A stretch of 45,284 bases of DNA from an uncultured Eubacteriales bacterium (GTDB taxonomy: Bacteria > Bacillota > Clostridia > Oscillospirales > Oscillospiraceae), in the NCBI GenBank assembly GCA_902465435.1, contig CABQNH010000012.1, positions 1 through 45,284 of the forward strand, given 5' to 3'. A program made the position numbers and the translations under genes. Within the stretch, counting starts at the first letter, position 1, and each line of letters opens with the position of its first letter. Shown in pieces: positions 23,197 to 31,747 of this stretch. The notes under the pieces were generated by a model. That model was not told where the DNA came from and made no database searches. It was given only the letters and a program-made list of their open reading frames with translations.

Positions 23197-23904
23197 TCAC
23201 CCAACCTGCCGCGTAATCTCCCGCCGCAGCCGCAGCATGATCCGCTTTTCCAGCCGCGAAATATACGACTGCGAAATTCCCATCAAGTCGGCGACCTCCT
23301 TCTGCGTTTTTTCCGGACGGCCGCCCAGCCCGAAGCGCAGCGCCACGATGGCCTTCTCTCGCTCCGGCAGCTTTCCCAGCGCGTCGTGCAGAAGCTGGTG
23401 ATCAACAGATTCCTCCAGCGGCCGCATCACGACGTCCGGATCTGTCCCCAGCACATCCGAAAGAAGCAGCTCATTGCCGTCCCAGTCCGTATTGATCGGC
23501 TCATCGAGTGAAACCTCTGTTTTCTGCGTGGAGATTTTCCGGATATACATCAAAATTTCATTCTCAATGCAGCGCGAGGAGTAGGTCGCAAGCTTGATGT
23601 TTTTGTCGGTCTTAAAGGTCGATACCGCCTTGATCAGACCGATCGTGCCAATCGAGATGAGATCCTCCAGATTGATCCCGGTGTTCTCAAAACGCCGCGC
23701 AATATAGACGACCAGCCGCAGATTCCGTTCGATCAGCAGCCTTTTGGCATTCTCATCCCCCGCCATAAGGGCAGAGAGCAGCCGCTGCTCCTCCTGCTGC
23801 TTCAGGGGCGGCGGCAGTACGTCGCTGCCGCCAATGTACATGATTTTGCTTTTTTGCCGGAAACAGAGCTGCCGCAGCAGCGCCCTCAAGCTGATTTTAA
23901 GCAT
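23197..23904 (-). CDS. sigE: RNA polymerase sporulation sigma factor SigE (pro-form)
   Basis: 235 residues. The N-terminal pro-sequence with the cleavage-region motif YIGGSDVLPPPL is diagnostic for pro-sigma-E, the mother-cell sigma factor. Region 2 (NLRLVVYIARRFENTGINLEDLISIGTIGLIKA) and region 4 (GISQSYISRLEKRIMLRLRRE) are complete. It is activated by removal of the N-terminus by SpoIIGA, whose gene overlaps it by 8 nt. Its AGGAGGA site lies inside the end of spoIIGA. Confidence 0.96.
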   Translation of the reverse strand: MLKISLRALLRQLCFRQKSKIMYIGGSDVLPPPLKQQEEQRLLSALMAGDENAKRLLIERNLRLVVYIARRFENTGINLEDLISIGTIGLIKAVSTFKTDKNIKLATYSSRCIENEILMYIRKISTQKTEVSLDEPINTDWDGNELLLSDVLGTDPDVVMRPLEESVDHQLLHDALGKLPEREKAIVALRFGLGGRPEKTQKEVADLMGISQSYISRLEKRIMLRLRREITRQVG

Positions 23905-24742
23905 ATTGCATTCCTCCTGTCAGCGCTTCATAATTTCCTCCATCCGAAACAGGCGTCGGCGAAAACGCCACAAGTCCGCCCGCGCGCTCCCGCTTTCCGA
24001 TTCGAACGCGGTCGCAGCGGATCGCCAAAAGCATACCGTCCGCGCCGACCGCATGATAAGGAATCAGCCGCGGGCGATAGGCCTGCCAGCGCGCAAACAG
24101 CGCAAAGGGGTCTTTGAAGTCCTCCTGCTTCAATGTGCCCGCCTGCGGCAGCAGCCGCCGCGCCACCTGCCACTGCACAACGAGAACCGGCGCATTGCTC
24201 ACAGGATCGCGCAGGGTGTTCCCCGAGTCGCGCAGCGCGGTCAGGCTGACCGTTTTTTTCCCGAGCCGGAGCATCACGGGCACAAGCTCCGCGCCGCTGT
24301 GCAGCAAAATCCCGCGCAGGGCAAGGCTGCACAGCAGATAGCACGCGCCGCCGAGCAGCACCAGCGCCTGAAAGCTCGTCACATAGTATGCGCTGCCGCC
24401 GAGCAGAACAGCGCTGCCGCCTGTGACGCAGTCGAGCGCCAGCACCAATCCGGCGAAGGCCGCGCTCAGGCCGAAAAACAGCAGCCCCTGCCGCAGGCTG
24501 CTTCTGCGGAGACCGAAGGCCAGCGCAACCATTCCCGCACACACAAGGAGCTTCCAAATCACGCCCGTCAAAAATGCGCAGGCGGGCAGCAGCGCCAGGA
24601 GCGCGTAGGCTGCGCCGAGCGTCGCCGCAAGCAAAAGCCGCCGCCAGGCGATCGGCGCGCCGGAGAGTCGCGCGCTGCCGGAAAGCAGGAGCGCATTCAC
24701 GGCAAAATTCAGAAGAAACGCAATGTCTCCGTATACCACCAT
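23897..24742 (-). CDS. spoIIGA: Sigma-E processing peptidase SpoIIGA
   Basis: 281 residues from ATG 24742. Five hydrophobic helices fill the first 145 residues, followed by a C-terminal aspartic protease domain with the DSG motif at 172-174 (LRDSGNTLRDP). SpoIIGA sits in the asymmetric septum, is triggered by SpoIIR, and cleaves pro-sigma-E. The upstream in-frame extension to 24847 is very Arg-rich and crosses the preceding promoter, so it is rejected. The overlap with sigE indicates coupled expression. Confidence 0.93.
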   Translation of the reverse strand: MVVYGDIAFLLNFAVNALLLSGSARLSGAPIAWRRLLLAATLGAAYALLALLPACAFLTGVIWKLLVCAGMVALAFGLRRSSLRQGLLFFGLSAAFAGLVLALDCVTGGSAVLLGGSAYYVTSFQALVLLGGACYLLCSLALRGILLHSGAELVPVMLRLGKKTVSLTALRDSGNTLRDPVSNAPVLVVQWQVARRLLPQAGTLKQEDFKDPFALFARWQAYRPRLIPYHAVGADGMLLAIRCDRVRIGKRERAGGLVAFSPTPVSDGGNYEALTGGMQYA

Positions 24743-24806
24743 TCCACCAAGACCCCTTTCCCGGCGGCGCGCCGCCCTCTCGCGTCCCGTTTTTGTTGTC
24801 CTACAA

Positions 24807-24834
24807 ATTATAGCTTGGGCAAAAATAAAAACAA
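24807..24834 (-). promoter_or_regulatory. Candidate promoter of spoIIGA-sigE
   Basis: Minus strand -10 TATAAT (24807-24812) and a weak -35 TTGTTT (24829-24834) with a 16-nt spacer. In Bacillus this promoter is Spo0A-driven; no clear 0A box is seen here. Confidence 0.4.
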
Positions 24835-24866
24835 CGCACATTTTCAAAGAAGAATGTGCGTTGTTT
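24821..24866 (-). terminator. Terminator of the DUF951 gene
   Basis: A perfect 14-bp stem (AAACAACGCACATT, 24829-24842, with its complement at 24853-24866) and a 10-nt loop; on the minus strand it runs into TTTTTATTTTT. Confidence 0.9.
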
Positions 24867-24921
24867 ACCCACTATTTACAGATATACCGCAAACTTTTTC
24901 TGTCAGAATCAGCCTCCGCTT

Positions 24922-25155
24922 TTATTCGTGCGTACAATTTGTTGGACGCGGCGGCACGGGGTCGAAGGCTGTGTCCGGCTCGCGAATGATTTTTTTAATA
25001 TTCTTTTCCGCCTGAAAGCGGGGCTGCATGATCTCATGCCCGCAGCCGAGACAGCGCAGGCGAAAATCCGCCCCCGTGCGCAGAACCAGCCAGCGTTTAC
25101 TGCCGCAGGGATGCGCCTTTTTCATCTCTAAAATGTCGTTGATGCGAACGTCCAT
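24922..25155 (-). CDS. DUF951 family protein
   Basis: 77 residues. The core KKAHPCGSKRWLVLRTGADFR followed by CLGCGHEIM matches the DUF951 family, small proteins widespread in Firmicutes. Cys17, Cys35 and Cys38 suggest a metal-binding or OB-like small domain, possibly nucleic-acid-binding; the function is unknown. GAGGAAG lies before the ATG. The C-terminal 15 residues are an unstructured Pro-rich tail. Confidence 0.87.
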   Translation of the reverse strand: MDVRINDILEMKKAHPCGSKRWLVLRTGADFRLRCLGCGHEIMQPRFQAEKNIKKIIREPDTAFDPVPPRPTNCTHE

Positions 25156-25300
25156 TTTTCTTCCTCACTTTTTTGAACTCTCTGATTCGATCGGCAAAAT
25201 GAGCGGCGGTAAGGCATAGAAACCACAGGGATTCTGTATGCCCTCCCGATTTTCAAGCCGAAGCCCCGGCGGGAAAGCACCACCGGCCGCCGCAGAGTAT

Positions 25301-26569
25301 TTATCCGGAGGCTCCCTTGATCTCATCCCAATAGCGCTTGCACGCCTGCTCAAATTTGTTCTCGCCATAGTGATAATACTGCGTGCCGACCAGCTCGTCC
25401 GGCAGATACTGCTGCCGCACCCAGTGATGCTTGTAGCTGTGCGGGTAAAGATAGCCCTGCTCGCGCTCAAAGCCCGTGCCGTCGGCATGGACGTTCTGCA
25501 GTTCGCGCGGGAAGCTCACCGCCTTGCCTGCGCGAACGTCGCGCAGCGCCGCATCGATGGCCATGCAGCCGGAATTGGACTTCGGCGCAGTCGCCAGCAG
25601 CAGCACCGCGTCCGCAAGCGGCAACCTTGCCTCCGGCAGGCCGAGCTGCAGCGCAGCGTCCACACAGGCCTTTACGATCGGAATGGCCTGCGGATAGGCC
25701 AGCCCGATATCCTCGCAGACGGAGCAGAGGATCCGGCGGCAGCAGGCGGGAAGATCCCCGGTCTCCAAGAAGCGAGCCAGATAATGCACCGCCGCATCCG
25801 GGTCGGAGCCGCGGATCGACTTCATCAGCGCGGAAAGACAGTCATAGTGATTGTCACCGTCGCGGTCATAGTGCATGGAGGACTTTTGCGTCACCTGCTT
25901 CGCGTCATCCAGCGTCAGGACGAGCGTCCCGTCGTCCACGCGTGAGGCAAGGCTCAGCGCCTCGACCGCATTGATCGCCTTGCGCACGTCGCCACCGCAG
26001 CAGCGCGCGATATAGGAAACCGCATCCGGCTCACACTGCACCGTCCAGCCGTTTTTCTTGCCTACATAGGCAAGCGCCCGCCGCACGGCCTTTTCCACAT
26101 CCGTCGGCGTGACGGTCTTAAACTCAAAGATGGTCGAGCGGCTTAAAATCGCGTTAAATATATAAAAATACGGATTTTCCGTTGTGGACGCGATCAGCGT
26201 GATCTTCCCGTTCTCAATATGCTCCAAAAGCGACTGCTGCTGCTTTTTGTTGAAGGACTGGATCTCATCGAGATAGAGCAGCACACCGTTCGGCGCCAGA
26301 AGCGTGTCGAGCTGCGCCACAATGGCCTTGATATCGGCGGTTGACGCAGTGGTTGCGTTAAGCTTAAACAGCTTTCGCTGCGTCCGTTCGGCGATAATAT
26401 TGGCGACCGTCGTCTTTCCGGTACCGGACGGGCCATAGAAAATCAAATTCGGGACCTTTCCCGTTTCGATCATGCGGCGCAGGATCTTTCCCTCGCCCAA
26501 AATATGCTCCTGCCCGCAGACCTCGTCCAGGCTGCGCGGCCGAAGCTCGTCTGCAAGCGGCTGGTACAT
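25301..26569 (-). CDS. rarA: Replication-associated recombination protein RarA (MgsA)
   Basis: 422 residues. AAA+ ATPase of the clamp-loader family acting at stalled forks and lagging-strand gaps. Starts with PLADELRPRSLDEVCGQEHILG, Walker A GPSGTGKT (46-53), Walker B LLYLDEIQ (97-104; DE at 101-102), sensor TTENP near 129-133, and the C-terminal tetramerisation domain ending with YYHYGENKFEQACKRYW. CGGAGG precedes the ATG. Length and motifs are normal for the family. Confidence 0.95.
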   Translation of the reverse strand: MYQPLADELRPRSLDEVCGQEHILGEGKILRRMIETGKVPNLIFYGPSGTGKTTVANIIAERTQRKLFKLNATTASTADIKAIVAQLDTLLAPNGVLLYLDEIQSFNKKQQQSLLEHIENGKITLIASTTENPYFYIFNAILSRSTIFEFKTVTPTDVEKAVRRALAYVGKKNGWTVQCEPDAVSYIARCCGGDVRKAINAVEALSLASRVDDGTLVLTLDDAKQVTQKSSMHYDRDGDNHYDCLSALMKSIRGSDPDAAVHYLARFLETGDLPACCRRILCSVCEDIGLAYPQAIPIVKACVDAALQLGLPEARLPLADAVLLLATAPKSNSGCMAIDAALRDVRAGKAVSFPRELQNVHADGTGFEREQGYLYPHSYKHHWVRQQYLPDELVGTQYYHYGENKFEQACKRYWDEIKGASG

Positions 26570-26884
26570 AACGCCACCTCCGAGTAGTTTGCTTCGTTTT
26601 TTCGTCGGTTGCCAAGGGCAAGGGACGGTACCGTGGCGGACGCCGTCTCAGGCCGTCCCGCAAGCGGTTCCCCTGCCAACCGCGGCGGAAAACAGCGGAA
26701 AAGCCCGCCGTCCGCTGCGGAAGACGCATTCAGAAATCTCCCAATATTAGCTTACCGCAAAAACGGGAAAAGCGCAAGCCCGATTTTCCGTGCGCCGCAG
26801 GCGGCCTTGCAGCCCCAGACATTTCCCTGTTCCCTTTTCTAAGGATTCGTGCTATACTGACAAAAAAGACAAGGAGGCGACGCT
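26570..26884. other. Intergenic region between rarA and nth
   Basis: 315 bp between two divergently transcribed genes. No gene is seen. It should hold both promoters: for nth a -10 TATACT is clear; for rarA only a weak candidate (TAATAT near 26743) is visible. The middle is GC-rich with several short inverted repeats around 26620-26720. Confidence 0.5.
26853..26858 (+). promoter_or_regulatory. -10 element of the nth promoter
   Basis: TATACT 27 nt before the nth start; no good -35 is visible at the usual distance. Confidence 0.4.
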
Positions 26885-27544
26885 ATGCGCCAAACCGAAC
26901 AGGTCGCAGGGATTCTTTCCGCGCTGAAGGCGGCCTATCCCGATGCGCTCTGCGCGCTGCAATACCAAAAGGACTATGAGCTGATGATCGCGGTGCGGCT
27001 CTCGGCGCAGTGCACCGACGCGCGCGTCAACCAGATCACACCGGCCCTGTTTGCACGGTTTCCGACGCTCTCCGCCTTTGCCGAGGCGGACATTTCCGAG
27101 GTGGAGCGCTATGTACATTCCTGCGGCTTTTACAAGCACAAGGCGCGGGATATTGTGTTGGCCTGCCAAATGCTGCTTGCAGACTACGGCGGCAAGGTGC
27201 CCGATACGATGCAGGCGCTCCTGCGGCTTCCCGGCGTCGGGCGGAAAACCGCCAATCTTCTTTTGGGCGACATTTACGGGAAGGAAGCCTATGTCTGCGA
27301 CACGCACTGCATAAGGCTGAGCAACCGGCTGGGTCTGGCCGAGGGGCAGGATCCTGCCAAGGTCGAGCAGCAGCTCAGGGGCGTCATACCGCCGGAGGAA
27401 AGCGGCGCGTTCTGTCACCGCATCGTGCTGCATGGCCGCGCGGTCTGCACGGCGAGAAAGCCGCAGTGCAGCCGGTGTACGCTTGCGCCCTATTGCAGAT
27501 TCTTCGCAGGCCAAGTCCCCGCCGAGGCCAAGGCGGAAGCATGA
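26885..27544 (+). CDS. nth: Endonuclease III (DNA glycosylase/AP lyase)
   Basis: 219 residues. Removes oxidised pyrimidines and cuts abasic sites in base-excision repair. The helix-hairpin-helix LPGVGRKTAN contains catalytic Lys121, and Asp139 is in VCDTHCIRLSNRLGL. The C-terminal [4Fe-4S] loop Cys188-X6-Cys195-X2-Cys198-X5-Cys204 is intact. AAGGAGG lies 8 nt before the ATG. A hairpin follows directly, with a dispersed repeat copy placed immediately after it. Confidence 0.96.
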   Translation: MRQTEQVAGILSALKAAYPDALCALQYQKDYELMIAVRLSAQCTDARVNQITPALFARFPTLSAFAEADISEVERYVHSCGFYKHKARDIVLACQMLLADYGGKVPDTMQALLRLPGVGRKTANLLLGDIYGKEAYVCDTHCIRLSNRLGLAEGQDPAKVEQQLRGVIPPEESGAFCHRIVLHGRAVCTARKPQCSRCTLAPYCRFFAGQVPAEAKAEA

Positions 27545-27545
27545 C

Positions 27546-27578
27546 GAAGCCCCGCCGATTTTGCTCGGTGGGGTCTTC
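27546..27578 (+). terminator. Hairpin after nth, without T tract
   Basis: GAAGCCCCGCCGA pairs with TCGGTGGGGTCTTC (one bulge, one G-T pair). The expected T tract is missing because the repeat element starts 2-3 nt later, as if the terminator had been split by the insertion. Confidence 0.65.
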
Positions 27579-27579
27579 A

Positions 27580-27771
27580 GACTGTCAATAAAGTCCGTAA
27601 CCGTCAAAACAGGAAAAACATTTTGCGCATTTTTCATTTGAAGCGTGCCCGCTCAATTTCTGAAAGAATTCAAGCAAATTCGTTTGAAAATATGGGATAA
27701 TATCTATTGTTTTGACTTACTTCAAAACTCGCGCCCCACGGTACCTATCTACCTGTGCGGGCGCGAGTTTC
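27580..27771 (+). repeat. Dispersed element copy A (right end missing)
   Basis: Starts with the family's left end CTGTCAATAAAGTCCGTAA, contains the TTTTGACTTACTTC block and the GCGCGAG hairpin arm, and stops there, so the right inverted repeat and terminal hairpin have been lost. The central 80 bp diverge from the other copies. It lies between the nth hairpin and the recG terminator. Confidence 0.8.
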
Positions 27772-27773
27772 AT

Positions 27774-27843
27774 AAAAACCTCTGAATCCATTCTATGCGG
27801 CGGGCATCGGTTTTCCCCCGCCGGGGACGGATGCAGAGGTTTT
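27774..27843 (-). terminator. Terminator of recG
   Basis: AAAACCTCTGAATCC pairs with GGATGCAGAGGTTTT (one mismatch), with a second inner GGCGGG/CCCGCC stem. The stem base reaches the recG stop codon. T tracts on both strands make it bidirectional. Confidence 0.75.
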
Positions 27844-29910
27844 TTAATTCATTTGCGCATCGTGCTTGGCAAAGAGCGCGGCAATTCGCTCGGCCAGCGC
27901 GGCGTATTCCGGCGTTTCGGCATAGTCCTCCGCCTGCAAAAAGACATCGGCCGCCTCCTGCGCCTGATGCAGTGTGGTAAGGTCCAGCGACAGGCTGCCC
28001 AGCCGGAACATCGGCAGACCGTGCTGACGTTCGCCGAAGAATTCGCCCGGGCCGCGCAGCTCCAGGTCTGCCTCTGCAATCCGAAAGCCGTCGTTCGTCC
28101 TGCACAGCGCTTTGAGCCGCTGCAGCGTCTGGCTGTTTTGATTGGAAGAAAACAGCACACAATAAGACTTTTTTTGTCCGCGGCCGACGCGTCCGCGAAG
28201 CTGGTGGAGCTGGGAAAGCCCAAACCGGTCGGCGTTTTCAATCACCATCAGCGTCGCGTTCGGCACGTCCACGCCGACCTCGATGACCGTCGTCGCGACA
28301 AGAATGTCATATGCGCCCGCTGCAAACGCCTGCATAATCGCGTCCTTCTCCGCGCCCTTCATGCGGCCATGCAGAAGCGCGACGCGCAGCTCGCGGAACA
28401 CCGTCTCCTGCAGCGTTTTCGCCCAAAGCTCCGCCGACTTGACGGCGTCGCCGCTTTCGCTCTCCTCGATCGCCGGGCAGACAATATAGCACTGCCCTCC
28501 GGCCTCCACCTGCTTGCAGATAAAGGCATTGATTCGCGCCCGCATGGACTCGTTCACCAAAAAGGTATCGACCCGCTGGCGTCCCGGTGGCAGCTCGTCC
28601 AGCACGGAAAGATCGAGGTCGCCGTACAAAATCAGCGCCAGCGAGCGCGGGATCGGCGTCGCGGACATGACGAGAAGGTGCGGATGCTCGCCCTTCTTCA
28701 AAAGTGCGTTTCGCTGGTTCACCCCGAAGCGGTGCTGCTCGTCCGCAATGACCAGGCCCAAACGGCAAAACGCCGTCGTATCGGAAAAGAGCGCGTGCGT
28801 GCCAAGGATCAGGTCGATCTCCCCCGCCGCCAGCTTTAAGCGCACGGCGCGCTTTTCGCCCGGGGTCATGGAGCCGGTCAGCAGCCCCACGCGCACGGAA
28901 AGCGGCGCAAGCATCGCGCAAAGCGTCTTATAGTGCTGCTCCGCCAAAAGCTCCGTCGGCGCCATAAACGCAGCCTGGAAGCCGCTTTTCACGGCGCAGA
29001 CCGCCGCCGCAGCCGCGACGACGGTTTTTCCGCTTCCCACGTCTCCCTGCACCATGCGGCACATCGGCGTCGTCCCGCCGAGATCCTTCGTGATCTCCGA
29101 AATGACGCGGCGCTGCGCGCCGGTCGGCGCGAACGGCAGCGCGGCAAAGAAATCGGAAAGCTCCAGCTGGGAAAATGGCGCGCGGCGCACCGTTTCCCGC
29201 GCAGCGCGGCTCAGTGCCAGCGCGGCTGAAAAGCAGTAGAATTCGTCAAAGACCAGACGTCTGCGCGCCGCCTCCAGACTTTCAAAAGATTGCGGCTGAT
29301 GAATCTCACGATAGGCACTGTGCACATCGCACAGCGCGTACCGCTCGCGCAGTGCAGCCGGCAGCACCTCCTTGACCTCAGGCAGGCAAACGGCAAGCGC
29401 CTGCTCCACAAGACCGGAAAACAGGCTGTTGCTGATCCCGGCCGTCAGCGGGTATACGGGAAGAATGCGCCTTGTGAGCCGAGGCGGCTCCTCCTCGCGC
29501 TCAAAGACCGGGTTTGTCATGCAGTAGCCCAGATAATCGCCCGAAACCGTGCCGTAAAAGTAATAGGTATCGCCATAGTGCAGCGTCTCCGCCGCATAAC
29601 GCTGGTTAAAAAACACGAGCCGCAGCCGCGCAGAATGGTCGGCGACGGTCAGCTTCGTCAGCTCCAGCGCCCGTTTCCCGGGCTTAGGGATCCGGCTGGT
29701 CACCGGATTTGACGTCACCGTCGCACGAAAGCAGGCCGGTTCCTCCGGCGTCAGCTCCGCGACAGGCAGAAGCCTCGTCCGGTCGTCATAGGTACGCGGG
29801 AAGGCGGAAATGAGGTCGGAAAGCGTTTCGATCCCAAGGTTTTTCAGCTGCTCCGCGCGCGTCTTTCCCACGCGCGGCAGCACCGTGACCGGTGCGGATA
29901 ACTGCGTCAT
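27844..29910 (-). CDS. recG: ATP-dependent DNA helicase RecG
   Basis: 688 residues. Branch-migration helicase that remodels stalled forks and Holliday junctions. The N-terminal wedge/OB domain (about 1-250) is followed by the helicase: Walker A GDVGSGKT (289-296), DEQH box (390-393) in IADEQHRFGVNQR, VMSATPIPR, and QLRGRVGRG in motif VI; the C-terminal RecG wedge ELRGPGEFFGERQHG is present. AAAGGAGG precedes the ATG at 29910. Full length. Confidence 0.97.
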   Translation of the reverse strand: MTQLSAPVTVLPRVGKTRAEQLKNLGIETLSDLISAFPRTYDDRTRLLPVAELTPEEPACFRATVTSNPVTSRIPKPGKRALELTKLTVADHSARLRLVFFNQRYAAETLHYGDTYYFYGTVSGDYLGYCMTNPVFEREEEPPRLTRRILPVYPLTAGISNSLFSGLVEQALAVCLPEVKEVLPAALRERYALCDVHSAYREIHQPQSFESLEAARRRLVFDEFYCFSAALALSRAARETVRRAPFSQLELSDFFAALPFAPTGAQRRVISEITKDLGGTTPMCRMVQGDVGSGKTVVAAAAAVCAVKSGFQAAFMAPTELLAEQHYKTLCAMLAPLSVRVGLLTGSMTPGEKRAVRLKLAAGEIDLILGTHALFSDTTAFCRLGLVIADEQHRFGVNQRNALLKKGEHPHLLVMSATPIPRSLALILYGDLDLSVLDELPPGRQRVDTFLVNESMRARINAFICKQVEAGGQCYIVCPAIEESESGDAVKSAELWAKTLQETVFRELRVALLHGRMKGAEKDAIMQAFAAGAYDILVATTVIEVGVDVPNATLMVIENADRFGLSQLHQLRGRVGRGQKKSYCVLFSSNQNSQTLQRLKALCRTNDGFRIAEADLELRGPGEFFGERQHGLPMFRLGSLSLDLTTLHQAQEAADVFLQAEDYAETPEYAALAERIAALFAKHDAQMN

Positions 29911-29931
29911 TCTCTCGCCTCCTTTTCCCTA

Positions 29932-29960
29932 ATTATACTTCAAATCTCGGAACGCCGCAA
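29932..29960 (-). promoter_or_regulatory. Promoter of recG
   Basis: Minus strand -35 TTGCGG (29955-29960), a 17-nt spacer and -10 TATAAT (29932-29937). It overlaps one arm of the inverted repeat CGGAACGCC/GGCGTTCCG (29948-29983). Confidence 0.55.
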
Positions 29961-29995
29961 GGGCTTCCTTCCGAGGCGTTCCGGGCAAAACGGTA

Positions 29996-30027
29996 CGAAA
30001 AAACGCCCTCCGAAAAACGGAAGGCGG
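29996..30027 (-). terminator. Terminator of rpsT
   Basis: CGCCCTCCG and CGGAAGGCG pair with one mismatch around AAAAA; on the minus strand TTTTTTCG follows. Confidence 0.75.
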
Positions 30028-30050
30028 TATTTTCATCTGGATTCCGGCGA

Positions 30051-30314
30051 TCAGGCCAGCTTGTTCATCTTCAAAGTCATGCTGCTCTTCTTGCGAGCTG
30101 CGGTGTTCTTATGAAGAATGCCCTTCTTGACAGCCTTATCAACAGAAATCACAGCAGCCTTGTAAGCGCTGTCAGCCTGTTCGCGATTGCCTTCGGCAAC
30201 GGCAGCTTCAAACTTCTTGACCGTGGTCTTGAGAACGGACTTCTCCGCCTTGTTCTTTGCGTTTGCGCTGCGGGACAACTCGACTCTCTTCTTTGCGGAT
30301 TTAATGTTGGGCAC
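30051..30314 (-). CDS. rpsT: 30S ribosomal protein S20
   Basis: 87 residues, Lys- and Ala-rich and fully helical in appearance, with the signature PNIKSAKKRVELSRSANAKNK and the C-terminal HKNTAARKKSSMTLKMNKL. S20 binds 16S rRNA early in 30S assembly. The start codon is GTG at 30314, after a strong GGAGGAGG. It is a single-gene unit with its own promoter and terminator, as in many Firmicutes. Confidence 0.97.
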   Translation of the reverse strand: MPNIKSAKKRVELSRSANAKNKAEKSVLKTTVKKFEAAVAEGNREQADSAYKAAVISVDKAVKKGILHKNTAARKKSSMTLKMNKLA

Positions 30315-30380
30315 GGGTTACACCTCCTCCAATCGCGTTTATGTCAAAACATTTCGTTTTTGAACCTCATGCAGAAACAT

Positions 30381-30409
30381 ATTATAGCGGCTGAATCCAA
30401 TAAAATCAA
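30381..30409 (-). promoter_or_regulatory. Promoter of rpsT
   Basis: Minus strand -35 TTGATT (30404-30409), a 17-nt spacer and -10 TATAAT (30381-30386). Confidence 0.7.
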
Positions 30410-30440
30410 TACTTTTTTTCAAAAAATACAAATTTTTTTC

Positions 30441-30469
30441 GCATATCGCGCTTTCTGCCGGAAACAATA
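30441..30469 (+). promoter_or_regulatory. Candidate forespore (sigma-F/G) promoter of gpr
   Basis: GCATA (30441-30445), a 14-nt spacer, then GGAAACAATA (30460-30469), matching the sigma-F/sigma-G pattern GNATR ... GGNRANANTW in every specified base. It lies 18 nt before the gpr start, and gpr is a known sigma-F/G target in Bacillus. Confidence 0.6.
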
Positions 30470-30487
30470 GCCTCGGAGGGATGCTTT

Positions 30488-31354
30488 ATGGCAATCAGAA
30501 CCGATCTGGCCCTGGAGGCAAACGAGCTGTGGCAGGCTTCTGCGCAGAAAACGACGCAGCTTTCCGGTGTTATCTCCCGGGAGCGCTGCAAGCCGGGACT
30601 TCGCCTCACCAGCGTGCAGATCACAAACGCACAAGGCGCGCAGGCGCTCGGTAAGCCGATCGGCTCCTATCTCACGCTGGAGCTGGAGGACGGCTATCGC
30701 TTTCCGCGTGCCGTCCGGACGCTTGCCAACGAGCTTGCCGACATGCTGCAGCTTTCGGAAAAAACCTCTGTCTTAGTTGTCGGACTGGGCAATCCCGCCG
30801 TCACGCCGGACGCGCTCGGCCCCGCCGTACTGCCGCAGCTTTTTTTGACCCGGCATCTGATCACGCATCTGCCGGAGCATTTCGGCTCGTATCGCTCGGT
30901 CAGCGCCATTGCGCCGGGCGTGCTCGGCACGACCGGCATGGAAAGCGCGGAGATCGTGCGCGGCGCGGTGGAGCGCACGCGGCCGGATCGCGTTCTCGTG
31001 ATCGACGCACTGGCCTCGCGCTCCGTGGAGCGGCTCTGCCGCACCGTGCAGCTCGCCGATACCGGCATCGTTCCCGGCTCCGGCGTCAAAAATCACCGCG
31101 CCGCCCTGAACCGCGCGTGTCTCGGTGTACCGGTGCTTGCCGTCGGCGTGCCGACCGTGGTCGATGCCGCGACGATCGCAGAGGACCTAACCGGCGCGCC
31201 CGCGCCGCAGGATGCCAAGCATGCCGGACTGATCGTCACCCCGCGGGAGATCGATCGGCAGCTGCGCGAGGTCGCCAAGCTGCTGGCCTATGGGATCAAC
31301 ACAGCGCTGCACCGAAACGTCCCTACCGAAATCCTACAAAAAATGCTGCAATAA
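30488..31354 (+). CDS. gpr: Germination protease GPR
   Basis: 288 residues. GPR degrades the small acid-soluble spore proteins early in germination. The N-terminal RTDLALEA is the family start. Asp108 (GNPAVTPDALGP) and Asp173 (VIDALASRS) correspond to the two acidic residues of the catalytic site known in the Bacillus enzyme. SAIAPGVLGTTGMES and VIPG-like VPGSGVKNHR blocks are conserved. It is shorter than Bacillus GPR (about 370 residues), as is common in Clostridia. CGGAGGG precedes the ATG. Confidence 0.94.
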   Translation: MAIRTDLALEANELWQASAQKTTQLSGVISRERCKPGLRLTSVQITNAQGAQALGKPIGSYLTLELEDGYRFPRAVRTLANELADMLQLSEKTSVLVVGLGNPAVTPDALGPAVLPQLFLTRHLITHLPEHFGSYRSVSAIAPGVLGTTGMESAEIVRGAVERTRPDRVLVIDALASRSVERLCRTVQLADTGIVPGSGVKNHRAALNRACLGVPVLAVGVPTVVDAATIAEDLTGAPAPQDAKHAGLIVTPREIDRQLREVAKLLAYGINTALHRNVPTEILQKMLQ

Positions 31355-31471
31355 GTTCTTTGTTGTTATGTTAACCCAATATACAAGCCTCCAGAAACCT
31401 CACAGGATCGATAGCCTGTGGAGAAACCTGTGAATAATGTGGAAAACTATTGAGAAATCGGCGTTTGTTTT

Positions 31472-31503
31472 TCCCGGCCGCTGTGCGCGGCCGGTTTCTT
31501 TTT
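31472..31503 (+). terminator. Terminator of gpr
   Basis: CCGGCCG (31474-31480) and CGGCCGG (31488-31494) with a 7-nt loop, followed by TTTCTTTTT. Confidence 0.85.
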
Positions 31504-31684
31504 ATGAATAGCCTGCTGAATATCGGATGAATGTTAACGATTTGTAACGAATTATGTTTTCGAAATTATTGCGTTATGTAAACTTAATGCAGGTTTTTTT
31601 CATCGGAAAAGTTCGAAAAAGGATACTTCCTGCCGAATCCCGCCGCCGCAAAAACGAATCACGCGGTTTCCGCCCGTCCGTTTC

Positions 31685-31713
31685 GAATGAAACCGGAAAT
31701 GTGGGAAATACTG
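31685..31713 (+). promoter_or_regulatory. Candidate sigma-F-type promoter of sigG
   Basis: GAATG (31685-31689), a 14-nt spacer and GGAAATACTG (31704-31713), a near match to the sigma-F pattern, 34 nt before the gene. In Bacillus sigG is transcribed by sigma-F. Confidence 0.45.
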
Positions 31714-31747
31714 TTCGTATGAACGAAACAGCGGAGGAAGTTCCAAT

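Larger units (their letters stand above)
31355..31747 (+). other. Intergenic region between gpr and sigG
   Basis: 393 bp without a gene. It holds the gpr terminator at 31472-31503, an A+T-rich middle (31505-31610) and a candidate forespore promoter at 31685-31713. No dispersed element copy is found here. Confidence 0.6.

Noticed and set aside
27712..28839. A 375-codon plus-strand frame opposite recG
   Set aside because: It mirrors the well-supported recG gene on the other strand and has no start signal.
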